Shown here one piece after another: positions 48,250 to 56,357 of a DNA stretch of 64,000 nucleotides (position 1 is its first letter; the number at the start of each line of letters is the position of its first letter). The stretch is taken from positions 930,001 through 994,000 of the forward strand of contig NZ_SMLK01000001.1 of the NCBI RefSeq assembly GCF_004681975.1, read 5' to 3'. Made by a program: the position numbers and the translations under genes. The notes under the pieces were generated by a model. That model was not told the origin of the DNA. It did not search any database and was given only the letters and a program-made list of their open reading frames with translations. The stretch comes from Ramlibacter humi. Lineage in GTDB: Bacteria; Pseudomonadota; Gammaproteobacteria; Burkholderiales; Burkholderiaceae_C.

Positions 48250-49173
48250 TCACGAAATCGGCCGATCCTCGTTGCCACGCGCTTGCGTGACGCTGCCGCC
48301 CGCGGGCACGTCGTGCGTGACCCAGACGTTGCCGCCGATCACGGCGCCCTTGCCGATGGTCACGCGGCCCAGCACGGTGGCGCCGGCGTAGATCACCACG
48401 TCGTCTTCCAGCACCGGGTGCCGCGGCAGGCCCTTGGTCAGGCTGCCGTCGTCGCCGACGGGGAAGCGCTTGGCGCCCAGCGTGACGTTCTGGTACAGCC
48501 GCACGCGCTCGCCGATGATGGCCGTCTCGCCGATCACGACGCCGGTGCCGTGGTCGATGAAGAAACCGGGGCCGATGGTGGCGCCGGGATGGATGTCGAT
48601 GCCGGTGCGGCTGTGCGCCACCTCGGCCACGATGCGCGCCAGCAGCGGCAGGCCCAGCTGGTACAGCCGGTGCGCCAGGCGGTGGTGGATCATGGCCTGC
48701 ACGCCGGGATAGCAGAGCAGCACCTCGTCCACGCTGCGCGCCGCGGGGTCGCCCTGCCAGGCGGCCAGCACGTCGGTGTCCAGCAGCCGGCGGATGCCGG
48801 GCAGCGAACGCGCGAACTCGTGCACGATCTCCGGCGCGCGCGTCGATGCGCTTTCGCGTTCGCTGCCCTGGCGCGACCGGTGGCCCAGTTCCAGCACCGC
48901 CTGCCCCAGCAGCGCCTGCAGCGCGGCGTCGAGCGTGTGGCCGACGTAGAAGTCCTCGGTTTCGTTGCGCAGGTCCGGCGGGCCCAGGCGCATGGGGAAC
49001 AGCGCGCCCTTGAGCAGTTCGACGATGCGCTCCAGCGCCTGCGGCGAAGGCAGCTCGCGGCCGCCGGCTTCGCGCAGGCGGCCCTGCGAATCGCGCCACG
49101 TCTCCCGCGCGCCGCGCAGGCCGGAGACGATCTCGCCGAGGTCGAAAGGTGCGGAGGGAGAAGCGGCAGGCAT
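48250..49173 (-). CDS. cysE: Serine O-acetyltransferase
   Basis: A 307-residue left-handed beta-helix acyltransferase making O-acetylserine for cysteine synthesis. The C-terminal hexapeptide region includes GIDIHPGATIGPGFFIDHGT, GVVIGETAIIGERVRLYQNV and GAVIGGNVWVTHDVPAGG, with the catalytic histidine in FIDHG. The N-terminal helical domain (about 1-185) is longer than in E. coli CysE, as in the EpsC/SAT group of betaproteobacteria. The last few residues run up to the C-type repeat. It fits with the sulfate-reduction genes further right, which supply sulfide. Confidence 0.93.
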   Translation of the reverse strand: MPAASPSAPFDLGEIVSGLRGARETWRDSQGRLREAGGRELPSPQALERIVELLKGALFPMRLGPPDLRNETEDFYVGHTLDAALQALLGQAVLELGHRSRQGSERESASTRAPEIVHEFARSLPGIRRLLDTDVLAAWQGDPAARSVDEVLLCYPGVQAMIHHRLAHRLYQLGLPLLARIVAEVAHSRTGIDIHPGATIGPGFFIDHGTGVVIGETAIIGERVRLYQNVTLGAKRFPVGDDGSLTKGLPRHPVLEDDVVIYAGATVLGRVTIGKGAVIGGNVWVTHDVPAGGSVTQARGNEDRPIS

Positions 49174-49242
49174 TCCGCGACGATACCGGAGAACGCACGG
49201 CCCCACTGGGCGCGCGGCCGGGCTTGCTAGAGTCCGGTGCGA

Positions 49243-49965
49243 ATGGATTACGCCCTCGTCCTGATCGTCGGCCTGTTCGGCGGCACGCTGGGCGGCATCG
49301 TGGGCACCGGCTCTTCCATCGTGCTGATGCCGGTGCTGGTGTGGTTCTGGGGGCCGGTGGAGGCGGTGCCCGTGATGGCCATCGCCGCGTTCATGGGCAA
49401 CTTCGGCCGGGTGGTCGCGTGGCGGCGAGAGCTGGATTGGAAAGCCGCCGCCCTGTTCTGCATCACCGCCCTGCCCGGCGCGGTGCTCGGCGTGCGCACG
49501 CTGCTGGCCGCGCCCGCGGCGCTGATCGAGGCCGCGCTGGGCCTGTTCTTCCTGGCGATGGTGCCGGCGCGCCGGTGGCTGAAGCGGCGGGAAGTTCGCC
49601 TGCCGCTGTGGGCCGTGCCGGTGATCGGCGCGCCGCTCGGCTACCTCACGGGCATCGTGGTGTCCACCGGGCCGCTGCAGGTGCCGCTGTTCACGTCCTA
49701 CGGGTTGGAGCGCGGCGCGCTGCTGGGCACCGAAGCACTGGCGTCGCTGGCGGTGTATGCCACCAAGCTGGCCACCTTCAGCGGCATGGGCGCGCTGCCG
49801 CTCAGCACCGTCACCAAGGGACTGATCGCCGGCTGCTCGCTGATGGCGGGGTCGTTCGCCGGCAAGCACGTGGTGCTGCGGCTGTCGCCGGATGCCTTCC
49901 GGCTGATCGTGGACGGCCTGATGGTGTTCTCGGGCCTCACGCTGCTGGCCGCGGCGCTGCGCTGA
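49243..49965 (+). CDS. TauE/SafE family membrane permease
   Basis: A 240-residue protein with about seven to eight transmembrane helices and the family repeats GLFGGTLGGIVGTGSSIVLM and GAPLGYLTGIVVSTGPLQVP. Members are proposed to move sulfite, sulfonates or other organosulfur anions. Its place between serine acetyltransferase and a sulfate-binding protein supports a sulfur-related role, but this is context only. ATG 49243 is chosen; GTG 49237 is also in frame. Confidence 0.87.
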   Translation: MDYALVLIVGLFGGTLGGIVGTGSSIVLMPVLVWFWGPVEAVPVMAIAAFMGNFGRVVAWRRELDWKAAALFCITALPGAVLGVRTLLAAPAALIEAALGLFFLAMVPARRWLKRREVRLPLWAVPVIGAPLGYLTGIVVSTGPLQVPLFTSYGLERGALLGTEALASLAVYATKLATFSGMGALPLSTVTKGLIAGCSLMAGSFAGKHVVLRLSPDAFRLIVDGLMVFSGLTLLAAALR

Positions 49966-50109
49966 ACGTGAACGCAGCGCGGAGCAACGGCGCCGCCACC
50001 GGCCGGGTCTGCGCCAGTCCCCATGCCAGCGTCGTCGTCCGCAGCACCGCGCATGCGTTGCGCTGCACGGCGGAAGTTGCCAGGCGGCGGAGGGACTGGG
50101 CGGCCGGCA

Positions 50110-51138
50110 TCACTTCCTCGTGTAGATCTGGTCGAAGCTGCCGCCGTCGGCGAAGTGCTCCTTGTCCGCCTTGGTCCAGCCGCCGAAAGCCTGGTCGATG
50201 GTGAACAGGTTGATCTTCGGGAACTGCTTTGCGTACTTGGCCTGCGCCTTCTGCGAGATGGCCGGGCGGTAGAAGTTCTTGCCGATGATGTCCTGGCCTT
50301 CCTCGGTGTACAGGTACTTCAGGTACTCCTCGGCGATGGCGCGGGTGCCGCGCTTGTCGACGACCTTGTCCACCACGGTGACCGCGGGCTCGGCCAGGAT
50401 GGAGACGGAGGGCGCGACCACGTCGAACCTGGCGCCGAACTCTTTTTCCAGCAGGAACGCTTCGTTTTCCCAGGCGATCAGCACGTCACCCTGGCCACGC
50501 TGGGCGAAGGTGATGGTGGAGCCGCGCGCGCCGGTGTCCAGCACGGGCACGTTGCCGAACAGCTTCGCGATGAATTCCTTGGCCTTCGCGTCGCCGCCGT
50601 ACTTGCGCTTGGCGAATTCCCACGCAGCCAGGTAGTTCCAGCGCGCGCCGCCCGAGGTCTTGGGGTTCGGGGTGATCACGCTCACGCCGGGCTTGACCAG
50701 GTCGTCCCAGTCCTTGATGCCCTTGGGGTTGCCCTGTCGCACCACCAGCACGATGGTCGACGTGTAGGGCGACGAGTTGTGCGGCAGGCGCTTCTGCCAG
50801 TCTTCCTTCACCCAGCCGCCGTTCTTCACCAGCGCGTCGGTGTCGCCGGCCAGCGCCAGCGTGGCGACGTCGGCTTCCAGGCCGTCGATGATGGAGCGGG
50901 CCTGCTTGCCCGAGCCGCCGTGCGACTGCTTCACCGTCACGTCCTGGCCGGTCTTGCCCTTCCAGTACTTCGCGAAAGCCTGGTTGAACTCGACGTAGAG
51001 TTCGCGCGTGGGGTCGTACGAGACATTGAGCAGCGTCACGGGCTGCTGCTGGGCGAAGGCCGGGAGTCCGGCAGACAGCAACGAGGCGCCGAAGGCGGCG
51101 GCCAGGGGAATCTTGATAAAGTCGCGACGAAGGCTCAT
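50110..51138 (-). CDS. sbp: Periplasmic sulfate-binding protein
   Basis: A 342-residue binding protein of the sulfate/thiosulfate ABC importer. The signal peptide ([20 protein letters not shown], cleaved after AFA) has an RRDFIK twin-arginine-like start. Family motifs: [70 protein letters not shown] and [13 protein letters not shown]. The permease and ATPase genes (cysT, cysW, cysA) are not in the window. A second ATG 15 bases upstream is less likely. The region in front holds a motif shared with the cysI upstream region. Confidence 0.94.
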   Translation of the reverse strand: MSLRRDFIKIPLAAAFGASLLSAGLPAFAQQQPVTLLNVSYDPTRELYVEFNQAFAKYWKGKTGQDVTVKQSHGGSGKQARSIIDGLEADVATLALAGDTDALVKNGGWVKEDWQKRLPHNSSPYTSTIVLVVRQGNPKGIKDWDDLVKPGVSVITPNPKTSGGARWNYLAAWEFAKRKYGGDAKAKEFIAKLFGNVPVLDTGARGSTITFAQRGQGDVLIAWENEAFLLEKEFGARFDVVAPSVSILAEPAVTVVDKVVDKRGTRAIAEEYLKYLYTEEGQDIIGKNFYRPAISQKAQAKYAKQFPKINLFTIDQAFGGWTKADKEHFADGGSFDQIYTRK

Positions 51139-51225
51139 GAAGGTCCGCTCCACTCAGGTGTCGATGTGATGCGGCGGATTCTGGGAGCCCGCGTTCCGCA
51201 AGGGAACGAACCAATTTTCAGTTGT

Positions 51226-51242
51226 TTATCCGCATAAGCTTA
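51226..51242. promoter_or_regulatory. TTATCCGCATAAG motif between sbp and yggX
   Basis: TTATCCGCATAAGCTTA, with TTAT-CCGC-ATAA dyad symmetry. The same 13-mer TTATCCGCATAAG recurs at 54086-54098 upstream of cysI, so it is a candidate operator or promoter element of the sulfur regulon. Confidence 0.5.
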
Positions 51243-51252
51243 GGAGTCGCCC

Positions 51253-51525
51253 GTGGCGCGCACCGTCCAATGCATCAAGCTCGGCCGCGAGGCCGAGGGC
51301 CTCGATTTCCCGCCTTATCCCGGCGAGCTGGGCAAGCGCATCTATGAAAGCGTCAGCAAGGAAGCCTGGCAGGGCTGGCTGAAGCAGCAGACCATGCTGG
51401 TCAACGAGAACCGGCTGAACCTCGCCGACCAGCGCGCCCGCGAGTACCTGAAGCGCCAGATGGAAGCGCACTTCTTCGGCGGCGGTGCCGAGCAGGCGGC
51501 CGGCTACGTGCCGCCTTCCGCCTGA
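51253..51525 (+). CDS. yggX: Fe(2+)-trafficking protein / oxidative damage protection protein YggX
   Basis: A 90-residue small cytosolic protein of the YggX family, thought to protect iron-sulfur clusters. It has the conserved N-terminal [20 protein letters not shown] with Cys7, the [20 protein letters not shown] core and the [10 protein letters not shown] stretch. The start is GTG 51253, preceded by TAGGAG. Its position beside sulfate-reduction genes, whose products carry Fe-S clusters and siroheme, is suggestive. Confidence 0.95.
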   Translation: MARTVQCIKLGREAEGLDFPPYPGELGKRIYESVSKEAWQGWLKQQTMLVNENRLNLADQRAREYLKRQMEAHFFGGGAEQAAGYVPPSA

Positions 51526-51537
51526 CGCTTCGCCACC

Positions 51538-53232
51538 GTGGCCGAGCCGGCTCGGCAAGTTTCTCTTGAAGGTTGCAGCCTGCCCGCCGCATGGGCCGGG
51601 CAGGCGCAGTGGCGCATCCTGCAGACCGGGTTTGGCCCCGGGCTGGACTTCCTGGCGGCGTGGCAGGCGTGGCGGGACGATCCGCGGCGCCCTCGCCTGC
51701 TGCACTTCGTCGGCGTCGAAGCGTCCTCGGTATCCGCGGACGAACTGCTGCGCGCCGCGCGCGCGACTGCACCCGAGCTCGAGCCGCTCGCGCGCGAACT
51801 CGCCGCGCAATGGTGGGGGCTGGTGCCGGGGTTCCATCGCCTGTCGTTCGACGATGGGCGCGTGCTGCTGACGCTGTGCGTGGGCGAGGCGCAGGCCGTC
51901 TTGCAGGAACTCGCGTTCGAGGCGGACTCGGTGATCCTGGGCACCTGGGAACCCGGCACGGCCAAGGCAATGGCGCGGTGCTGCCAGCGCGGCGCGGGGA
52001 TCGTGGCGCCGTCCAAAGCGGAGCCTGAACTTCGGCAGAACGGGTTTCAGCTCGAGCAAGGTCCTGCCGGAGTCCTGCGAGGAACATTCGATCCCGCGTG
52101 GAAACCCTCCCGCCGTCGTTCCCGCGTGAGGAGCGAGAGCGTACGTGGAAATCCAGTCATGACGGCGCCAACGCGGGCCGTTGTCGTTGGCGGCGGCATC
52201 GCGGGTTCGGCGGCAGCGGCCAGCCTCGCGCGGCGCGGATGGCACGTGCAGGTGATCGATGCAGCCCCCGAACCCGCCTCCGGCGCCTCCGCCCTGCCCG
52301 CCGGCCTGCTGGCGCCTCACACCTCCCCCGACGACAACCTGCTCTCGCGCCTTTCGCGCGCCGGCGTGCGCATGACGCTGGCGGAAGCGGCGGCGCGACT
52401 GGTCGATGGAAACGACTTCGCCAGAACCGGCTCGCTGGAGAAAAGGCTGGACGACAACCGGCCACTGCCCGCGCTGGGCCCTGGCGAAGAAGACTGGCAG
52501 CGTTGGCAGGACGACTCGCACACCTCCGTGTGGCACGAAGCAGCGGCTTGGGTGAAGCCGGCATCGCTCGTACGCGCGTGGCTGGCAACACCCGGCATCG
52601 AGTGGCGCGGCGGCACGGCGGTGTCCCGTGTGCAGCGTGAAGGCGACTGCTGGCGCGTGGTCGGCGCGAACGATGAAGTGCTCGCCGAAGCCGATCTCGT
52701 GGTGCTCGCCGCCGCGCTCGGCACGAAAGTGCTGTCCCCTCACCTGCCGCTGAACCCGGTGCGCGGCCAGGTGAGCTGGGGCGTCGCCGACGGCGATCCG
52801 CCGGCGCCCACCCCGCTCAACGGCAACGGCCACTTCCTGCCCGCCGTGCCGCTGCGCGAAGGCCAGGCCTGGCTGACCGGCTCGACCTACGGCCGCGGCG
52901 ACAGCGGCACGGACGAGCGTCCCGAAGACCACGCGGCCAACCTCGCGCGGCTGCAGCAGCTGGCGCCCGAAGCGGCATCGGCACTCGCCTCCGCCTTCGA
53001 GCGAGGCCGGGTGCGCGCCTGGGCGGGCGTGCGCTGCGCCTCATCGGACCGGCGACCGCTGGTGGGTGCATTGGGGGAAGGTCTCTGGGTCAGCACAGCG
53101 CTGGGCTCGCGCGGCCTGACTTTCGCGCTGCTGTGCGCCGAGCTGCTGGCGGCGCGCCTGCATGGCGAACCGCTGCCCTTGCCCGCGAGATTGGCGGCCG
53201 CGCTGGACGCGGCCAGGGTCAGACCCGGCTGA
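51538..53232 (+). CDS. mnmC: MnmC-like tRNA-modification enzyme with a shortened methyltransferase half
   Basis: A 564-residue protein. The C-terminal part (from about residue 213, VVVGGGIAGSAAAASLARRG) is the FAD-dependent oxidoreductase that removes the carboxymethyl group in making mnm5s2U at the tRNA wobble base. The N-terminal part starts like the methyltransferase domain (TGFGPGLDFLAAWQAWRDD, WWGLVPGFHRLSFDDGRVLL). After VGEAQAVLQELAFEADSVIL, however, the catalytic DGF-x-P segment is replaced by GTWEPGTAKAMARCCQ, and the domain is about 50 residues shorter than usual. It may therefore have lost methyltransferase activity. An in-frame ATG at 52159 could give the oxidase part alone. GTG 51538 start, 12 bases after yggX. 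Confidence 0.85.
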   Translation: MAEPARQVSLEGCSLPAAWAGQAQWRILQTGFGPGLDFLAAWQAWRDDPRRPRLLHFVGVEASSVSADELLRAARATAPELEPLARELAAQWWGLVPGFHRLSFDDGRVLLTLCVGEAQAVLQELAFEADSVILGTWEPGTAKAMARCCQRGAGIVAPSKAEPELRQNGFQLEQGPAGVLRGTFDPAWKPSRRRSRVRSESVRGNPVMTAPTRAVVVGGGIAGSAAAASLARRGWHVQVIDAAPEPASGASALPAGLLAPHTSPDDNLLSRLSRAGVRMTLAEAAARLVDGNDFARTGSLEKRLDDNRPLPALGPGEEDWQRWQDDSHTSVWHEAAAWVKPASLVRAWLATPGIEWRGGTAVSRVQREGDCWRVVGANDEVLAEADLVVLAAALGTKVLSPHLPLNPVRGQVSWGVADGDPPAPTPLNGNGHFLPAVPLREGQAWLTGSTYGRGDSGTDERPEDHAANLARLQQLAPEAASALASAFERGRVRAWAGVRCASSDRRPLVGALGEGLWVSTALGSRGLTFALLCAELLAARLHGEPLPLPARLAAALDAARVRPG

Positions 53233-54010
53233 GCAGCGCGGTGAGCTTCAGCGGGTGGACGGGCTTTTCCAGCACCACCGGCTCGCGGCCGAACAGGCCG
53301 CCGACCTTCTCGGCCGTGGAGAGCTTGTCCTTGGTGACGATGACGTGCGGGATGCGCTGCTCGGTGCGCGTCAGCTGGCGCACGAGCTCGTAGCCGCCCT
53401 TGGCGCCCGGCAGGCCGTAGTCGATGACGGCCACCTCGTAGCGGTTGTTGCGGGCCAGCTCCAGCGCGTCGGCGGCCGTCTCGGCTTCGTCGGCCTGGGT
53501 CAGGTCGGCCAGCGACATGCGGGCGCGGATGTACAGGCGCTCGGCCCGGTCGGCGTTGGCGATCAGTGCCCGCTTCACCGGCTCGCCGGGTTCCGGCGGC
53601 CGGGTGTCCTGGGCATCCTCGAAGTCGAAATCCAGCTCCACCGCGATGTCGGGCGGCGGCATGAACACCTGGTCCATGAGCGAGATGACCGCGGGCCAAT
53701 CGATGGGACGGGAGAAGCTGCGCCAGGCTTGCGGGTTGGGCTGAGCGCCCACCCAAACCGTCTTCATGCCCTCGTTGCTGGGCGATTCGAACTCGACCAG
53801 CGCTTCGTGCGATTCGCTGTCGATGAGGGTGATCTGGGCGTCGATGCCCCAGTCGGGGGTCCAGAGGGCGTAGCCGGTCTCACGCTCTTCGGACAGGCGG
53901 AACAGCGTGTTGAGCGCATGGCGCTCGACGTCGCTGAACCCCACCACCTTGACGAAAACCCGCTGCAATTTGCCCTCTTGCTGTGCCGCGCCGGGATTAT
54001 CGCGGTCCAC
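53219..54010 (-). CDS. Response regulator with an unfamiliar N-terminal domain
   Basis: A 263-residue protein. The C-terminal third is a receiver domain: the EVAVIDYGLPGAKGGYELVR segment contains the acceptor aspartate, and VVLEKPVHPLKL contains the switch lysine. There is no output domain after it. The N-terminal 130 residues (VKVVGFSDVERHALNTLFRL, VWVGAQPNPQAW, LMDQVFMPPPD) form a receiver-like but unrecognised region. The start is uncertain: GTG 54010, or a TTG at 53968 that has AAGAGGG just upstream. It overlaps the end of mnmC tail to tail by 14 bases. Confidence 0.75.
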   Translation of the reverse strand: MDRDNPGAAQQEGKLQRVFVKVVGFSDVERHALNTLFRLSEERETGYALWTPDWGIDAQITLIDSESHEALVEFESPSNEGMKTVWVGAQPNPQAWRSFSRPIDWPAVISLMDQVFMPPPDIAVELDFDFEDAQDTRPPEPGEPVKRALIANADRAERLYIRARMSLADLTQADEAETAADALELARNNRYEVAVIDYGLPGAKGGYELVRQLTRTEQRIPHVIVTKDKLSTAEKVGGLFGREPVVLEKPVHPLKLTALLSRV

Positions 54011-54079
54011 TGCCGCGCTGGAAAGCCTTTATCCGGACATCAGCTCATGCCGCCAGGAAACCCGCGCCGGCACTGGCGA

Positions 54080-54098
54080 ATAAGCTTATCCGCATAAG
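54080..54098. promoter_or_regulatory. TTATCCGCATAAG motif upstream of cysI
   Basis: ATAAGCTTATCCGCATAAG contains a perfect ATAAGCTTAT palindrome joined to TTATCCGCATAAG. It lies 56 bases before the cysI ATG and matches the motif in the sbp-yggX gap. Confidence 0.5.
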
Positions 54099-54153
54099 GC
54101 GCGGATTAAAAAATCGTTTGGTTCCATAAGGGCCGTCCGTAGAGTCGCGGCCC

Positions 54154-55965
54154 ATGTATCAGTATTCCGAGTTCGACAAGGCTTTCGTGCGCGCCCGGGC
54201 GGCCCAGTACCGCGACCAGCTGGAGCGCAACCTGGCCGGCCAGCTCAGCGACGACGACTTCCGGCCCCTGCGCCTGCAGAACGGCTGGTACATCCAGCGC
54301 TACGCCCCGATGCTGCGCATCGCGGTGCCCTACGGGGAGATCTCCGGCGCCCAGCTGCGCGTGCTGTCGAAGATCGCCCGCGACTACGACCAGCCCACCG
54401 CCGCCCTGCTGCAGGAAGCGCAGGAGAAGCAATCGGCCCTGGGCGAAGTGCCCGTGCGCGGCGGCACGCCCGTCGTCACGCGCCTGAAGACCGGCTACGG
54501 CCACTTCACCACCCGCACCAACGTGCAGTTCAACTGGGTCCCGCTGGTCAAGAGCGCCGACGTCATGGAGCTGTTGGCCAGCGTGAACATGCACGGCATC
54601 CAGACCAGCGGCAACACCATCCGCAACATCTGCAGCGACGAGCTGGCGGGCATCGCGCCCGACGAGATCGCCGATCCGCGCCCCTTCGCCGAAATCCTGC
54701 GCCAGTGGAGCTCGCTGCACCCCGAGTTCCTGTTCCTGCCGCGCAAGTTCAAGATTTCCATCAACGGCGCGCGCGAGGACCGCTCGGCCCTGCGCTGGTA
54801 CGACATCGGCCTGCAGCTGCTGAAGAACGAAGCCGGCGAGCTGGGCATGCGCGTGCACGTGGGCGGCGGCATGGGCCGCACGCCGGTCATCAGCAGCGTG
54901 GTGCGCGAGTTCCTGCCCTGGGACCAGATGCTCAACTACGTCGAGGCGTGCATCCGCGTCTACAACCGCTACGGCCGCCGCGACAACCTGTGGAAGGCGC
55001 GCATCAAGATCCTGGTGAAGGCCGAGGGCCAGCGCTACATCGACCAGGTGGAAGAAGAGTTCGCCCGCATCGCCGCCGGCGGTGCGCATCACACCATCAC
55101 GCAAGCCGAGTTCGACCGCGTGGCGGCCCACTTCGAAGTGCCCAAGGTTCAGCCCGCGAAGAAGGATGCGCGCCTGCACGAGATCGTGCGTGCCGACGCG
55201 GAAGCCGATCCTTCCTACGACCGCTGGCTGCAGCGCAACGTGCACGAGCACCGCGACCCGCAGCTGCGTGCCGTGACGCTGTCGTTCAAGCGCCTGGGCC
55301 AGGCGCCCGGCGATGCCAACGCCGACCAGCTGGCCGCGGCCGCCGACCTGGCCGACCGCTTCTCCAGCGGCGAGGCGCGCGTGACGCACCACCAGAACCT
55401 GCTGCTGCCCTGGGTGCACCAGGACGACCTGCCCGAGCTGTACGCCGCCGCGCGCAAGCTGGGCCTGGCGCGCGCCAACATCGGCCTGCTCAGCGACATG
55501 ATCTCCTGCCCCGGCGGCGACTTCTGCTCGCTGGCCAACGCGCGGTCCATCCCGATCGCCGAAGCCATCACGCAGCGCTACCAGGACCTGGACGAGCTGT
55601 ACGACATCGGCGAGATCGACCTGAACATCAGCGGCTGCATCAACAGCTGCGGCCACCACCACTCGGGCCACATCGGCATCCTGGGCGTCGATAAGGACGG
55701 CAAGGAGTGGTACCAGGTCACCATCGGCGGCGCCGACGGCTCCAACCTGTCGGGCGCCGCGCAGCCGGGCAAGGTGGTGGGGCCTTCGTTCTCCGCCGCC
55801 GAAGTGCCGGAAGTGGTCGAGGCCGTGATCGAGGCCTACCGCCGCGAAAGGCAGGTCACGGACGGCCGCGCCGAAGCCTTCATCGACACCGTGCGCCGCG
55901 TGGGCATCGAGCCGTTCAAGGCCGCCGCCAACGCCGCGCGATTCACCGAACGGGAAGCCGCGTAA
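54154..55965 (+). CDS. cysI: Assimilatory sulfite reductase hemoprotein (nitrite/sulfite reductase family)
   Basis: A 603-residue siroheme and [4Fe-4S] enzyme reducing sulfite to sulfide. Cluster ligands are Cys452 and Cys458 (MISCPGGDFCSLANA) and Cys495 and Cys499 (ISGCINSCGHHHSGHIG). The substrate-side arginines and lysines are seen in GHFTTRTNVQFNW and KFKISINGAREDR. It belongs to the group found next to DUF934 genes in betaproteobacteria. The electron donor could be the ferredoxin/FNR pair encoded at 59565-61005. It is the first gene of the sulfate-reduction operon; its stop overlaps the next ATG (TAATG). Confidence 0.94.
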   Translation: MYQYSEFDKAFVRARAAQYRDQLERNLAGQLSDDDFRPLRLQNGWYIQRYAPMLRIAVPYGEISGAQLRVLSKIARDYDQPTAALLQEAQEKQSALGEVPVRGGTPVVTRLKTGYGHFTTRTNVQFNWVPLVKSADVMELLASVNMHGIQTSGNTIRNICSDELAGIAPDEIADPRPFAEILRQWSSLHPEFLFLPRKFKISINGAREDRSALRWYDIGLQLLKNEAGELGMRVHVGGGMGRTPVISSVVREFLPWDQMLNYVEACIRVYNRYGRRDNLWKARIKILVKAEGQRYIDQVEEEFARIAAGGAHHTITQAEFDRVAAHFEVPKVQPAKKDARLHEIVRADAEADPSYDRWLQRNVHEHRDPQLRAVTLSFKRLGQAPGDANADQLAAAADLADRFSSGEARVTHHQNLLLPWVHQDDLPELYAAARKLGLARANIGLLSDMISCPGGDFCSLANARSIPIAEAITQRYQDLDELYDIGEIDLNISGCINSCGHHHSGHIGILGVDKDGKEWYQVTIGGADGSNLSGAAQPGKVVGPSFSAAEVPEVVEAVIEAYRRERQVTDGRAEAFIDTVRRVGIEPFKAAANAARFTEREAA

Positions 55966-56357
55966 TGGAACGCAAACTGAACATCCTGACCGCGGCCGAA
56001 TACGCCGGCATGGGCACCCAGCTGGCGGTGCTGCGGCTGGCCAACGACGTCGATGCCGAGACCGTGGACTTCGCCGGCGCGCAGGTCATCGAGCTGGACT
56101 TCCCCAAGTTCACCGACGGCCGCGCGTACAGCCAGGCCGTGGCGCTGCGCCGCCGCGGCTTCCAGGGCGAGCTGCGCGCCGTCGGCGCCGTGCTGATCGA
56201 CCAGCTGGTGCAGATGCAGCGCACGGGCTTTTCCAGCGCCGTGCTGAAGGAAGGCCAGGACCGCGCCCACGCGCAGCGGCAGTTCGACCGCTTCCCGGCG
56301 TTCTACCAGGGCGACGTGCAGGACCCGCGGCCGCTGTTCGCGAGGTGGACGACGTGA
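55965..56357 (+). CDS. DUF934 family protein of the sulfate-assimilation operon
   Basis: A 130-residue small protein. DUF934 members almost always sit between cysI and cysH in betaproteobacteria and have no established biochemical role. Visible landmarks are IELDFPKFTDGRAYSQAVAL (the family core), GAVLIDQLVQMQRTGFSS and the C-terminal PAFYQGDVQDPRPLF. It is predicted to be cytosolic. It overlaps cysI by one base and cysH by four, so stoichiometric synthesis with both seems likely. Confidence 0.93.
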   Translation: MERKLNILTAAEYAGMGTQLAVLRLANDVDAETVDFAGAQVIELDFPKFTDGRAYSQAVALRRRGFQGELRAVGAVLIDQLVQMQRTGFSSAVLKEGQDRAHAQRQFDRFPAFYQGDVQDPRPLFARWTT

